Below, in pieces: positions 17,677 to 26,973 of a DNA stretch of 64,000 nucleotides (position 1 is its first letter; every line of letters begins with the position of its first letter). This stretch comes from JANTGF01 sp033791445 (lineage in GTDB: Bacteria > Bacteroidota > Bacteroidia > Bacteroidales > VadinHA17). The DNA is taken from positions 15,217-79,216 of the forward strand of contig JASJGS010000121.1 in the NCBI GenBank assembly GCA_033791445.1, read 5' to 3'. The notes beneath the pieces are model-generated. The model had not been told where the DNA came from. It saw only the letters and a program-made list of their open reading frames with translations, and did not search any database. The translations under genes were made by a program, and so were the position numbers.

Positions 17677-18264
17677 ATGTATCGCTTGAGAGTTTCTGTC
17701 TTCTGTAGTTCCAGCAGTTTGGTTTCACAAAAATTTATCGATGAAAGTGTTGAACTTGCTAAAAGCCTTGTTAATGAAAACCATTTGGTTCAATATGGTG
17801 GTGGAGCTGTTGGGTTAATGGGACATCTTTCAAAAACAGTTTTATTCTTAAATGGCAACATACGTGGTTTTATACCACAGTTTATGATTGATGAAGGATG
17901 GAATAATGTCGATGTAAAAGACATGGTTGTTGTCAAAGACATGCAAGATCGTAAAAGAGAAATCATGATGGAAACCGATGCTATTGTTTCGCTTGCCGGA
18001 GGTTATGGGACATTAGAGGAACTTACCGAGGCCATAACCTTAAAGCAACTTGGTTTAATAGATATCCCAATTATTATTGTTAATACCGATGGGTTTTACA
18101 ATCCTTTATTGAAGATGTTTGAAAAGATGAAACAGGAGAACTTCATAAGGCCAGCCCATTGCGATATATGGCAAACTGTCAATAGAGCTATAGATGTTGT
18201 CCCTGCTCTACTTAACGCTCCAGCCTGGGATGCGGAGAATGCAAGAAATTCTGCAGCTATTTAA
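17677..18264 (+). CDS. LOG family protein (TIGR00730, cytokinin-riboside phosphohydrolase-like)
   Basis: About 195 residues from ATG 17677 (MYRLRVSVFCSSSS), the position where LOG-family proteins begin. Upstream ATGs at 17626 and 17650 lie in or against the trxA terminator. The Rossmann-like fold shows YGGGAVGLMGHLSKTV for phosphate binding and AGGYGTLEELTEAIT, the PGGxGTxxE active-site motif with Ala instead of Pro. LOG enzymes split ribose-5-phosphate from cytokinin nucleotides, or more generally from purine nucleoside monophosphates in bacteria. The true substrate here is unknown. It may be transcribed by readthrough from dnaE-trxA or from its own unseen promoter. Confidence 0.87.
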   Translation: MYRLRVSVFCSSSSLVSQKFIDESVELAKSLVNENHLVQYGGGAVGLMGHLSKTVLFLNGNIRGFIPQFMIDEGWNNVDVKDMVVVKDMQDRKREIMMETDAIVSLAGGYGTLEELTEAITLKQLGLIDIPIIIVNTDGFYNPLLKMFEKMKQENFIRPAHCDIWQTVNRAIDVVPALLNAPAWDAENARNSAAI

Positions 18265-18276
18265 TCGACCATATAA

Positions 18277-18453
18277 ATAATCCAGGAATACTTAAATGGA
18301 TCTGCAGATGATTCTTTTGTGGATATTTATTCTGGTATGATTGACTATAATGTATTGCCAAGGAAAGAACTTTTTATCCAGGATGGATTGCATATGTCCG
18401 GTGAAGGATATAGCCTTTTGCCCAAGGTTTTAAAACCCCACCTGGAGGAATGA
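18277..18453 (+). pseudogene. 3' remnant of a GDSL/SGNH hydrolase gene
   Basis: Between LOG and ribD, one frame reads YLNGSADDSFVDIY, then RKELFIQDGLHMSGEGY and KPHLEE before a TGA. DGLHMSGEGY is the block V Asp-x-x-His catalytic motif that ends GDSL/SGNH esterases. The frame is closed by an upstream stop at 18274-18276 and there is no start codon or block I GDS. About 58 codons of a normal ~220 remain, so it is a decayed gene. Confidence 0.8.
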
Positions 18454-18455
18454 AA

Positions 18456-19511
18456 TTATTTATTATAAATTTTTAAATCAGATTGCCATGTGCGGTACAT
18501 TTGATTGGATTCCATTTCCAAGCTGGGAGCCACAATCCCCTTTGTAATCTCCTGTTCTCCAGTAAACACCCTTGCCTCATCCCATAAATCAGATTTGATA
18601 AGGCTGTTTAGAGTTTTTGCACCCCCCTCCACAAAAACAGAAACAATCTCCTGCTCAAATAAGTAGTTCATAATCTGAGGCCAGATGGATACATTAAAAT
18701 CAATCACTTTTGTTCCAATAGCACTGGCCTTATTCCCCAGTTGAGCAGTAAACAATATTACCCGTGATGGATCTTTAAACACTTTGTATTCTGGTTTTAA
18801 TCTCAATGTACGGTCAATTATCAAACGTATGGGTGATGTACCTGCCCAATTCCTTACATCCAAAGCTGGATCATCAACTTCAACAGTATTTGTTCCCACA
18901 AGAATTGAATGTTCTTCTGAGCGCCACTTATGAACCAGCATACGTTCGTTAGGTCCGGTAATCCAATTTGGGCCCGTTTTATCATTTTTATCTCTGGAAA
19001 TATCTATGAATCCATCAGAAGATTGCGCCCACTTAAGAATTATATAGGGCCTCTTTTTTTCATGGAAGGTAAAAAACCTTTTGTTTAGCAATCTGCTCTC
19101 TTCTTCCAAAACACCAACCTCTACCTTACATCCCTCTTTTTTTAATTTCTCAATTCCTTTTCCGGCAGATTTGGAGCTGGTATCAATGGCAGCAATAACT
19201 ATCCTTCGAATACCTGAGCGAATTATCAAGTCTGTACATGGTGGTGTTTTCCCACTGTGAGAACAGGGTTCCAGGTTAACATATAAGGTGCTTTTTCTAA
19301 GAAAATCCTTCTCCTTTACCGAACGAATAGCGTTTACCTCTGCATGATTCTCCCCAAATTTTTGATGGTAACCCTCTCCAATTATTCTATCATTGTAGGT
19401 AACAACCGAACCCACCAAAGGGTTTGAGAGCGTATTTCCCAGACCTTTTCCGGCAAGGTGTAAACACCTTTTCATAAAATGTGTATGATTTAAAATCAGG
19501 GAACGTTCCAT
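18456..19511 (-). CDS. ribD: Bifunctional riboflavin deaminase/reductase RibD
   Basis: Protein of 351 residues. The N-terminal cytidine-deaminase-like domain has the zinc motifs HAEVNAI and PCSHSGKTPPCTD. The C-terminal reductase domain (from about residue 150) has KWAQSSDGFI, GPNWITGPNER and the NADPH region VFVEGGAKTLN. It deaminates and then reduces the pyrimidine intermediate of riboflavin synthesis (steps two and three after GTP cyclohydrolase II). The gene is divergent from prmC with 58 bases between them, and its 3' end abuts the GDSL remnant. Confidence 0.95.
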   Translation of the reverse strand: MERSLILNHTHFMKRCLHLAGKGLGNTLSNPLVGSVVTYNDRIIGEGYHQKFGENHAEVNAIRSVKEKDFLRKSTLYVNLEPCSHSGKTPPCTDLIIRSGIRRIVIAAIDTSSKSAGKGIEKLKKEGCKVEVGVLEEESRLLNKRFFTFHEKKRPYIILKWAQSSDGFIDISRDKNDKTGPNWITGPNERMLVHKWRSEEHSILVGTNTVEVDDPALDVRNWAGTSPIRLIIDRTLRLKPEYKVFKDPSRVILFTAQLGNKASAIGTKVIDFNVSIWPQIMNYLFEQEIVSVFVEGGAKTLNSLIKSDLWDEARVFTGEQEITKGIVAPSLEMESNQMYRTWQSDLKIYNK

Positions 19512-19569
19512 CTTAAAAAAGCAAACAATAATTAGTAAATTTGACTACCAAAGAATTAATATCATTTGG

Positions 19570-20421
19570 ATGACAATAAAAGACATTCATCAGCAAATCC
19601 TATCAAGTTTAAATAACTTATACCCTGAAAAGGAAGTCAAAAACTTCTCATACTTGATACTAAATTCCATTTTTAATTATTCCAGGTATCAAATACATGA
19701 GAATTTTGAGAAGCCAGTCAATGAAAGTCAATATGCCAAAATTAAGAATATTGTTGAGGAGTTAAAAATATATAAGCCAATCCAATACATATTTAAGAAA
19801 ACAGAATTTTACAATTGTATGCTAAGTGTCACAGAGGATGTTCTTATCCCTCGTCCTGAAACGGAAGAACTTGTTGATTGGATTATTCAGGATCAACCCA
19901 AAGAAGGAAGTTATATACTTGATATAGGTACCGGAAGTGGATGTATTGCCATTTCCCTGGCAAAAAACCTTCCACATTCAAGAGTATCGGCTATGGATAT
20001 TTCTCAGAAAGCAATAAAAATAGCCAGTTCCAATGCTGTTGAAAATAGCACAGAAATCAATCTTTTTCAAGGCGATATATTTAATTTGCCTAAAGAAATT
20101 AAAACCAATCAGTTCGATATCATTGTTAGCAACCCTCCCTATGTCAGAGAAAGTGAGAAAGCATTGATGAAGCCTAATGTATTAGACTGGGAACCTGAAA
20201 TTTCCCTATTTGTGCCGGATGAAGACCCACTGATTTTTTATAAAGAAATAATAAGGATGGCTTCTAAATCCCTAATCAGCAATGGCCAAATATTCCTTGA
20301 GATAAATGAAGTTTTCCCTGAGGAAATAAAGAATATTTTAGCCAAGTATAAATTTGCATCCATTGAAATCAGAAAAGATATTTCAGGGAAATCCAGGATG
20401 GTAAAAGCAGTTAAAAAATAA
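19570..20421 (+). CDS. prmC: Release factor glutamine methyltransferase PrmC
   Basis: Protein of 283 residues. The N-terminal helical domain is followed by LIPRPETEELVDWI, the AdoMet-binding DIGTGSGCIAISLAK, and the catalytic NPPY motif in VSNPPYVRESEKA. PrmC methylates the glutamine of the GGQ motif in RF1 and RF2. The RF2 gene prfB lies two genes downstream on the same strand, so the enzyme is encoded next to its substrate. recX starts 17 bases after its stop. Confidence 0.95.
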   Translation: MTIKDIHQQILSSLNNLYPEKEVKNFSYLILNSIFNYSRYQIHENFEKPVNESQYAKIKNIVEELKIYKPIQYIFKKTEFYNCMLSVTEDVLIPRPETEELVDWIIQDQPKEGSYILDIGTGSGCIAISLAKNLPHSRVSAMDISQKAIKIASSNAVENSTEINLFQGDIFNLPKEIKTNQFDIIVSNPPYVRESEKALMKPNVLDWEPEISLFVPDEDPLIFYKEIIRMASKSLISNGQIFLEINEVFPEEIKNILAKYKFASIEIRKDISGKSRMVKAVKK

Positions 20422-20438
20422 AATCATTCGTTTGTTCA

Positions 20439-20927
20439 ATGGGAAAAAATAAAAACAAGCAGCCAAAAAAACTAGAGCAATATTTGAATAAAGCAAAGAA
20501 TCTTTGTTCAAAACAAGAGAAATGCAGATCGGAGATATTAAAGAAGCTTGATGAATGGGATGCTTCTGAGGAATATCATGAAAGAATAATCGAAATCCTT
20601 TTAGATGAGAAATACATCGATGAGGTAAGATATTCATCAAGTTTTGTAAGGTCAAAATTCAGACAGAATAAATGGGGAAGAATTAAGCTAAAGTACGCCT
20701 TACAACAAAAGAACATACCCCAGGAAATAATTCAGGAAGTAATTTATAATGAAATTCCAGAAGAAGCATATGAAGAATGTCTTCACCAATTGCTTGTTAA
20801 TAAAAACCTGGGCCTAAAAGGGGACCACAAAATGAAGAAGCTTTCAAAAATGATTTCTTTTGGCACCAATAAAGGCTTTGAATATGAAATTGTTAAGAGT
20901 TTCTCAGAAAACATCCTTTCTAAATAG
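20439..20927 (+). CDS. recX: Regulatory protein RecX
   Basis: Protein of 162 residues, short and helical. A basic N-terminus is followed by the three-helix repeats typical of RecX: CRSEILKKLDEWDA, ILLDEKYIDEVRYSSSFVRS with KFRQNKWGRIKLKYALQQK, and a weaker third repeat ending in SKMISFGTNKGFEYEIVK. RecX caps RecA filaments and limits recombination and SOS activity. It lies 17 bases downstream of prmC and is probably co-transcribed; no recA is nearby. Assignment rests on the RFxQxKWGxxKI-like segment and length. Confidence 0.9.
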   Translation: MGKNKNKQPKKLEQYLNKAKNLCSKQEKCRSEILKKLDEWDASEEYHERIIEILLDEKYIDEVRYSSSFVRSKFRQNKWGRIKLKYALQQKNIPQEIIQEVIYNEIPEEAYEECLHQLLVNKNLGLKGDHKMKKLSKMISFGTNKGFEYEIVKSFSENILSK

Positions 20928-21002
20928 GAGAAATAAGAATTCACGACCATTTAACATTGAAAACTTTACTTGTAAGAGTCTGTAAATTCGTGGCATATTC
21001 TG

Positions 21003-21010
21003 TACTTTTG
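21003..21010 (+). promoter_or_regulatory. -7 element of the prfB promoter
   Basis: TACTTTTG matches TAnnTTTG and lies 29 bases before the prfB ATG at 21039, a typical distance. A -33 TTTG is not evident. It would give prfB its own transcript separate from prmC-recX. Confidence 0.5.
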
Positions 21011-21038
21011 TATGAATTACTAAAATAGAATTGAATAT

Positions 21039-22131
21039 ATGGTATCACAGGAACAATTAAAAGATATTGAAAAGCGTCGGGATGCGCTGAGGAGGTATCT
21101 TTGACATCGAACAAAAAGAATTATTTGTAAAAGGAGAAGAAATCAAAACTCAGGCTGAAGATTTTTGGAATGACCCAAAAGCTGCCGAAGAACAACTTAA
21201 GGTAGTCTCAAAAACTAAAGTCTGGCTAAATGCATATAACAATATACAAACTGCCCTGGACGACCTGGGAGTAATATATGATTTTGTAAAAGAGGGAGAG
21301 GCTACAGAAGAGGAATTAGACCAACAATTTAATACAACCCTTAAATTAATCGAAAACCTCGAGCTTAAAAACATGCTTAGAATGGAGGAAGACTCCTTCG
21401 GCGCAATTGTGAAAATAAATTCGGGAGCAGGTGGCACTGAAAGCCTGGATTGGGCTGAAATGCTTATGAGAATGTACATTCGGTGGGGAGAAAGAAACAA
21501 TTATAAGGTGCGGGAAATTGATTACCAGCCAGGGGATGAAGCAGGCGTTAAATCCGTCACAATAGAATTAACGGGTGAGTTCGCCTACGGCTATTTAAAA
21601 AGTGAGAACGGGGTCCATCGTCTGGTTCGAATTTCGCCATTTAATGCTCAGGGAAAACGTCAAACAACATTTGCATCGGTTTTTGTATCGCCTGTCGTAG
21701 ATGAAACAATTAATATAGAGATCAACCCTGCTGACATTAGTTGGGAAACATATAGATCAAGTGGTGCGGGCGGGCAAAATGTAAATAAAGTTGAAACCGC
21801 TGTGCGACTCCGCCATGCTCCTACCGGGATTGTAATTGAAAACCAGGAAACACGTTCACAGCATAAAAATAAAGACAACGCTATGCGCTTGCTCAGGTCT
21901 CATCTTTATGAACTTGAATTACGAAAGAAACTTGATGAGCAAGCAAAATTAGAAGGGGAAAAGTTGAAAATTGAGTGGGGCTCTCAAATCCGATCTTATG
22001 TTCTTCACCCCTATAAAATGGTTAAAGATTTACGAACAAATCACGAAACATCAAATACCCAGGCAGTACTTGATGGAGATTTGAATGATTTTATAAAATC
22101 ATACCTGATGGAATTCGGTGGAAAACTCTAA
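21039..22131 (+). CDS. prfB: Peptide chain release factor 2, with programmed +1 frameshift
   Basis: The gene begins at ATG 21039 (MVSQEQLKDIEKRRDALRRY) and meets an in-frame TGA at 21102 after 21 codons. A +1 shift at CTT-TGA-C continues the protein as DIEQKELFVKGEEIK to the stop at 22131, giving about 363 residues, the normal RF2 size. The stop-codon recognition and GGQ regions follow: ESLDWAEMLMRMY, GVHRLVRISPFNA, SSGAGGQNVNKVETAVRL with the GGQ motif, and IVIENQETRSQHKNK. RF2 terminates at UGA and UAA, and the frameshift autoregulates its level. prmC, which methylates the GGQ glutamine, is two genes upstream. Confidence 0.95.
21090..21105 (+). promoter_or_regulatory. prfB +1 programmed frameshift site
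   Basis: The run AGGAGG-TAT-CTT-TGA-C is the canonical RF2 recoding site. An internal Shine-Dalgarno-like AGGAGG sits just ahead of the slippery CTT, followed by a UGA C stop context. Low RF2 lets the ribosome slip +1 into GAC. Confidence 0.93.
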
Positions 22132-22155
22132 TTCTTAATTCAAGTTATATCAATA

Positions 22156-22497
22156 ATGTATAAAATTTATCACAATCCTAGATGCAGGAAAAGCCGGGAG
22201 GGGCTTGCTTATTTACAGGGGAAAACCAATGATTTTCAAGTCCGTGAATATTTGAAAGAACCTTTTACTGTTGATGAATTAAATCAAATCATATTAAAAA
22301 CCGGAATGAAACCCTTCGATTTTGTACGGAAACAAGAAGATCTATACAAAAAAGAATTCAAAGGGAAGGACTTTTCCGATGCACAATGGATCGATATTTT
22401 GGTAGCAAACCCAAAACTAATTGAGAGACCCATTGTAGAGAGCGCCAAATTAGCCGTATTGGCCCAGCCACCTGAAAATATTAATGAAATCATATAA
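22156..22497 (+). CDS. ArsC/Spx-family thioredoxin-fold protein (arsenate reductase-like)
   Basis: Protein of 113 residues starting MYKIYHNPRCRKSREGL. This is the ArsC-family N-terminus with the catalytic-type Cys in NPRCRKS, followed later by LIERPIVE, the ERPI motif of glutaredoxin-dependent arsenate reductases. The family includes ArsC, YffB and Spx. The enzyme form reduces arsenate to arsenite, but many chromosomal members without other ars genes have no proven role, and none are seen nearby. It lies 24 bases after prfB and its stop overlaps the upstream ATG of the fumC frame, so it is probably co-transcribed with one or both. Confidence 0.85.
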   Translation: MYKIYHNPRCRKSREGLAYLQGKTNDFQVREYLKEPFTVDELNQIILKTGMKPFDFVRKQEDLYKKEFKGKDFSDAQWIDILVANPKLIERPIVESAKLAVLAQPPENINEII

Positions 22498-22534
22498 TCA
22501 AGCCAATAATAACCACAATTTAAAATTTACTGAA

Positions 22535-23926
22535 ATGAAAGTACGTATTGAACATGACACTATGGGAGATGTAGAGGTGCCCGCTGATAAATATTGGGGA
22601 GCACAAACTCAAAGATCAAAAGACAACTTTAAGATTGGCAATGGTACTATGCCCATTGAAATTATCAAAGCTTTTGGAGTTCTTAAGAAAGCTGCGGCAA
22701 TGGCCAATATGGAACTGGGGGTTTTAGCAGGAGATAAGGCGAAAATTATAATGCAAGTTTGTGATGAAGTTATTGATGGAAAGTTGGATGACAATTTTCC
22801 ACTTGTTATTTGGCAAACTGGTTCTGGAACTCAAAGCAACATGAATGTAAATGAAGTAGTTTCAAACAGAGCTCATGTTGTACTTGGTGGAAAATTAGGA
22901 GAGGGCCAAAATTTCATTCATCCAAATGACGATGTGAATAAATCACAATCATCAAACGACACCTTTCCAACTGCGATGCATATTGCCGGTTATGAAATGC
23001 TTACAAAAGTTACTATTCCGGGAGTAGAAAAATTAAGAAACACATTAGCTAAAAAAGCCGAGGAATATAAAAATATTGTAAAAACGGGTCGTACTCACTT
23101 AATGGATGCAACTCCTTTGACACTTGGGCAGGAGTTTTCTGCTTATGTATCGCAATTGGATCACGGTTTAAAGGCCCTCATAGCTACCCTTGATCATCTG
23201 TTGGAACTTGCTTTAGGAGGAACTGCTGTTGGAACAGGATTAAATACCCCAAAAGGATATGATGTATTGGTTGCAGAAAAAATTGCCGAGATTACCGGAA
23301 ATCCTTTTATTACTGCTGAAAACAAATTTGAATCTCTTGCCGCTCATGATGCAATAGTTGAAACTTCCGGGGCATTAAAAACCCTGGCTGTGAGCCTAAT
23401 GAAAATTGGAAATGACACTCGTTTATTGGGATCCGGACCTAGATGTGGAATTGGAGAAATAAACCTACCGGCCAATGAGCCTGGTTCTTCAATTATGCCC
23501 GGCAAAGTAAATCCTACACAAAATGAAGCACTAACCATGGTCTGTGCTCAGGTAATTGGAAACGACACAGCTATTTCTATTGGTGGCATGCAGGGGCATT
23601 TTCAGTTAAATGTATTTAAACCTGTTATGATTTCTAATCTGCTTGAGTCAGCTAGGTTATTGGGAGATGCATGCGTATCGTTCAATGACAATTGCGCTGT
23701 GGGTATAGAACCAAACTTAGTAAACATCAAGAAGAATCTTGAGAATTCATTGATGCTTGTAACGGCACTAAATACCCATATCGGATATGAAAATGCAGCA
23801 AAAATTGCAAAGAAAGCACATGCCGAAGGCACCACTTTAAAGGAAACAGCGCTTGCTCTTGACCTGGTAACTGAAGAGCAGTTTGATGAATGGGTCGATC
23901 CATCAAAAATGATTGGTTCATTGTAA
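22535..23926 (+). CDS. fumC: Class II fumarate hydratase
   Basis: About 463 residues from ATG 22535 (MKVRIEHDTMGDVEVPADKY), which matches the family N-terminus. An in-frame ATG 51 bases earlier overlaps the preceding gene and adds a non-conserved tail, so it is less likely. Signature regions are TGSGTQSNMNVNEV, GRTHLMDATPLTLGQEF and the catalytic loop GSSIMPGKVNPTQNE. It interconverts fumarate and L-malate in the TCA cycle without an iron-sulfur cluster. A hairpin follows the stop. Confidence 0.96.
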   Translation: MKVRIEHDTMGDVEVPADKYWGAQTQRSKDNFKIGNGTMPIEIIKAFGVLKKAAAMANMELGVLAGDKAKIIMQVCDEVIDGKLDDNFPLVIWQTGSGTQSNMNVNEVVSNRAHVVLGGKLGEGQNFIHPNDDVNKSQSSNDTFPTAMHIAGYEMLTKVTIPGVEKLRNTLAKKAEEYKNIVKTGRTHLMDATPLTLGQEFSAYVSQLDHGLKALIATLDHLLELALGGTAVGTGLNTPKGYDVLVAEKIAEITGNPFITAENKFESLAAHDAIVETSGALKTLAVSLMKIGNDTRLLGSGPRCGIGEINLPANEPGSSIMPGKVNPTQNEALTMVCAQVIGNDTAISIGGMQGHFQLNVFKPVMISNLLESARLLGDACVSFNDNCAVGIEPNLVNIKKNLENSLMLVTALNTHIGYENAAKIAKKAHAEGTTLKETALALDLVTEEQFDEWVDPSKMIGSL

Positions 23927-23947
23927 TTACGCACAACAAAACACTTT

Positions 23948-23982
23948 CCTCCCCTGTTTTATTATAGTATGGGGAGGGATTT
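23948..23982 (+). terminator. Probable terminator after fumC
   Basis: Seven-base G/C arms, cctcccc (23948-23954) and ggggagg (23971-23977), flank a 16-base AT-rich loop and are followed by a short T-rich stretch. The loop is long, so termination may be partial. Confidence 0.55.
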
Positions 23983-24029
23983 TCATTTTACCAGCTTATA
24001 AGATGAATTGTAACCCCAGTATTGAATTA

Positions 24030-24062
24030 TTGGCTTCATTCATTTAATTTTTTCTACTTTTG
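24030..24062 (+). promoter_or_regulatory. Promoter of the outer-membrane barrel gene at 24092
   Basis: TTG at 24030-24032 and TACTTTTG at 24055-24062, 22 bases apart, fit the phylum's -33/-7 consensus. The start codon lies 30 bases downstream. Confidence 0.55.
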
Positions 24063-24091
24063 ACTTTATAATTTACCTAGAAATGACCAAT

Positions 24092-24817
24092 ATGAAGAAA
24101 ATAATTTTCTTTTTAGCCTTATTGCTGACGTCTATTTTCGCGAATGCTCAAAGCAATTATTTAAATCTGTCAATGGGTGCAACAATTCCATTAGGCGATT
24201 TTAAAAGTACTGAAGATGCATCCACCACAGGATATGCTGGTACTGGCTTTGCCCTTAACGTTGAAGGAAAGTATTTTTTCATTGATTATCTTGGTGTAGC
24301 TGGTACAATAAATTACGGAACCAATTCTACGGATGAAGATGCGCTGGAGGCAAGTTGGCTTGAATATGTTAAGAATTTATATCCTGATTATATTATTCCC
24401 CCAGATGCAAATGTCCAATTTAATACCTCCTTATGGAATACTGTCAGCATTCTGGTAGGACCTGTACTCTCCTTCCCATTCTCACGAATAAGTTTTGAGC
24501 TAAAGGCTCAAGCGGGTGTCAGTTTTATTACTCCGCCTAAAAGGGAATTATATATTACCTATACCAATAATGAGATTTACAACAATTCTGGAGGACACAA
24601 CACTGCCTTTGGGTACACTCTTGGGGCTGCTTTTGTTTTCCAGGCCAATGAGAATTATGGCCTTAGAATAGCTGCTGACTATTTTGGAAGTAAAGCTAAA
24701 TTAGACCTTGAATCAAGTGTTGATGATGGGATGGGTGGATCTGAAATAGTTTCTGAAGTTTGGGAAGTTCCAGTAACTACTATAAACGCAACCGTGGGTA
24801 TTGTCTACTTTTTTTAG
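24092..24817 (+). CDS. Outer-membrane beta-barrel protein
   Basis: About 241 residues from ATG 24092 (MKKIIFFLALLLTSIFANAQ), which gives a clean signal peptide; an in-frame ATG three codons earlier is also possible. The mature part alternates hydrophobic and polar residues in strands (YLNLSMGATIPLGDF, GFALNVEGKYFFI, AFGYTLGAAFVFQA, LRIAADYFG). It ends in IVYFF, the aromatic terminal residue expected for an outer-membrane barrel. The size suggests 8-10 strands. No function can be assigned. It has its own promoter and shares its last four bases with the convergent DUF5916 gene. Confidence 0.82.
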   Translation: MKKIIFFLALLLTSIFANAQSNYLNLSMGATIPLGDFKSTEDASTTGYAGTGFALNVEGKYFFIDYLGVAGTINYGTNSTDEDALEASWLEYVKNLYPDYIIPPDANVQFNTSLWNTVSILVGPVLSFPFSRISFELKAQAGVSFITPPKRELYITYTNNEIYNNSGGHNTAFGYTLGAAFVFQANENYGLRIAADYFGSKAKLDLESSVDDGMGGSEIVSEVWEVPVTTINATVGIVYFF

Positions 24818-26889
24818 AAACCTATCCGGTAAGAAGCTTTCAGGAATATAACATCGTTATTACTTCGAGTTCCCAACACAGGATCGTCAAAGTTGTCACT
24901 GTTGTAAATTAGGTATAAGGCACCAAATGGGGGCTGAAATCGCCATCCAAACATTCCATAGAAGTAAATCATATCATTACTGGTATTGTTCTGTGCAAAA
25001 ACCCTGATCCACAAATCGTTTGTAAAATTGTAATCAATAGATACTATATTTATTAGGGTTGAACTTGAAGTTGGATCCGGGTAGTATTTCAATAAATTAA
25101 GTGAGTAGGTCAATGACAATTTCTTGAATAACTTTACGCTGGCATCTGCCTGAAACCAATCGAAATCCCTATCAAAATTAACTCCCCGATTGTAAGCAAC
25201 ACTGGCCGAAGTCCACTCATCAGTATTGTACCCTACAACAGCTCCATACCTATGATTATAGTACTTCTTCTCATACAGCTTATATTCATTGTTGTAGGAA
25301 AAGTCAAAACTAAATCGGTTTTTAAGATACAACCTGACTCTTTGTGTAAGATACCAGCTTCTTAAAACATTCTCGGTACTCCAAAAGATATTGTTATACG
25401 CACCCACATTAAGGTATTTCAGTGCACCATCAAACCACCATCTATATGTTATATCACTATCCAGTTCTTTCATATCATCGTCTCTTAGAAAGCCGGTTTG
25501 ATTTACATTATCTTTAAAATTCTTTCCAGTGTATGAATATCGGACATGATAGTGATAGATATTGCTTTCTTTGGCTACGCGAATAAAATAGGAGCTTGAA
25601 GGAATAGTATTCCCGGGAAAACTTGTAACCCATTGTCCTGTAACCTTCCAGGTTTTGGCAAGGTTAAGCATAAAGTCCAAACTGGCTGAGGAAGTATAAT
25701 TCCCTTCCCATTTTTTATCAACATAGGTAAATCCAATACTTGATGAATTCAAAATATCTTTCTTTACTCTTATGGCCGTGTAATTGGCAGAGGGAATATG
25801 GATGGTTGTATCGGCTTCTACAATAGAATCAGGTTTTGTTTGTGAATCCATTGCATAAAAGCTGATGTCTTTAATCTTTCCATTAATCTTACCTCCATAA
25901 TGAACATCACCTATACGTCTTGAGTAAAATGTTTTTATTCGGGTTTTAAACAACTCATTACCTTCCATAAAAAACAATCTTTTTTCCGGGAAACTCAGCT
26001 CCCACCGTGTCATGTTGATTTGCTCCTGATCTCCCTCTACCGTAGCAAAATCAGGATTATAGGTAAGGTGAGAAACCACATTTGATGATATATTCACATG
26101 AGCATCAATTCCCGCTTGCGGAACAAATTTACCATGAATACCGGTTTCATCACTATCTTCATATCGAAGTGTCAGATATGGGGTAAATTCAACAATTTTC
26201 TTTTTAGATGGAAGCTTGAGGCCGGTTAATACACCCCCCTGGGAAATTCGGAAATCATCACTAAGTTCTCCCGACCAATACGATGTTTCAAAGTTTGAGC
26301 GAATGACCCTGCCAAAATTAATCCCCCAGTCTGAAATTTTCTTATTATAAGTAATAGATTGAAATGGAATTGCAAACTCGGCCGACCAGCCTTCAGGGGT
26401 CTTTACAGCTGCTGACTCCCAAACAGCATCCCAATTCAAATCCAGGTTTCTGCCATCATCAGCTACTCTCATATCAATTTGCACTCCAAGGGGATTTACA
26501 AAAAAGCCAAAAGCACTACGTTTATCACGATAGGTATCTAATAGTATTACCACCAGGTCATCATCTTTTGAAAGCAAATCCCTCGTTTGAACCTTCCCCA
26601 CAATTTGGGAAGGATCTCGTGTGTAACATTTTACTCCAAAATAAACTTTCTCTGTATCATAAGTAATATATACCACTGTTTTCTCACTGGCCTTTGCACC
26701 CTTTGTCGGCTCCATTTGAATAAAATTAACTGCCGAGTCAGCTACCTGCCAGGAATCTTCAATTACAAAACCATCAATTTTGGGAGGAGTTGGTACCAGG
26801 AAAGATTCAACCGCCTTTTGAGAGAAGGTTTTAAAACTGAGAGAGAATAGTATAAATACAATTGAAAAATAACTACCGGCTTTTTTCAA
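24814..26889 (-). CDS. DUF5916 outer-membrane protein with CBM9-like domain
   Basis: Protein of 691 residues with a signal peptide (about the first 23 residues, ending KTFSQ). Residues ~35-210 form a carbohydrate-binding family 9-like sandwich: PPKIDGFVIEDSWQVAD, VYFGVKCYTRD, DDLVVILLDTYRDKRSAFGF, GWSAEFAIPFQSITY. The remaining ~460 residues are DUF5916, rich in amphipathic strands such as SWYLTQRVRLYLKNRFSFDF and ending YRIGF, consistent with an outer-membrane barrel. Such proteins are widespread in Bacteroidota and of unproven function, possibly in glycan or peptide binding at the surface. The gene is monocistronic. Confidence 0.87.
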   Translation of the reverse strand: MKKAGSYFSIVFILFSLSFKTFSQKAVESFLVPTPPKIDGFVIEDSWQVADSAVNFIQMEPTKGAKASEKTVVYITYDTEKVYFGVKCYTRDPSQIVGKVQTRDLLSKDDDLVVILLDTYRDKRSAFGFFVNPLGVQIDMRVADDGRNLDLNWDAVWESAAVKTPEGWSAEFAIPFQSITYNKKISDWGINFGRVIRSNFETSYWSGELSDDFRISQGGVLTGLKLPSKKKIVEFTPYLTLRYEDSDETGIHGKFVPQAGIDAHVNISSNVVSHLTYNPDFATVEGDQEQINMTRWELSFPEKRLFFMEGNELFKTRIKTFYSRRIGDVHYGGKINGKIKDISFYAMDSQTKPDSIVEADTTIHIPSANYTAIRVKKDILNSSSIGFTYVDKKWEGNYTSSASLDFMLNLAKTWKVTGQWVTSFPGNTIPSSSYFIRVAKESNIYHYHVRYSYTGKNFKDNVNQTGFLRDDDMKELDSDITYRWWFDGALKYLNVGAYNNIFWSTENVLRSWYLTQRVRLYLKNRFSFDFSYNNEYKLYEKKYYNHRYGAVVGYNTDEWTSASVAYNRGVNFDRDFDWFQADASVKLFKKLSLTYSLNLLKYYPDPTSSSTLINIVSIDYNFTNDLWIRVFAQNNTSNDMIYFYGMFGWRFQPPFGALYLIYNSDNFDDPVLGTRSNNDVIFLKASYRIGF

Positions 26890-26965
26890 TAGGACAAATT
26901 TTCAAGTGATGAGTGAAATGAGCTATAATGATATTTATCATAGTTAGCAGTAGCACAAAATGATT

Positions 26966-26973
26966 TACCTTTG
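26966..26973 (+). promoter_or_regulatory. -7 element of the mutA-mutB promoter
   Basis: TACCTTTG (TAnnTTTG) lies 23 bases before ATG 26996. It sits downstream of an in-frame ATG at 26960, so translation is more likely to start at 26996. The -33 region is weak. I saw no cobalamin-riboswitch-like structure in the 106 bases between the divergent starts. Confidence 0.55.
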
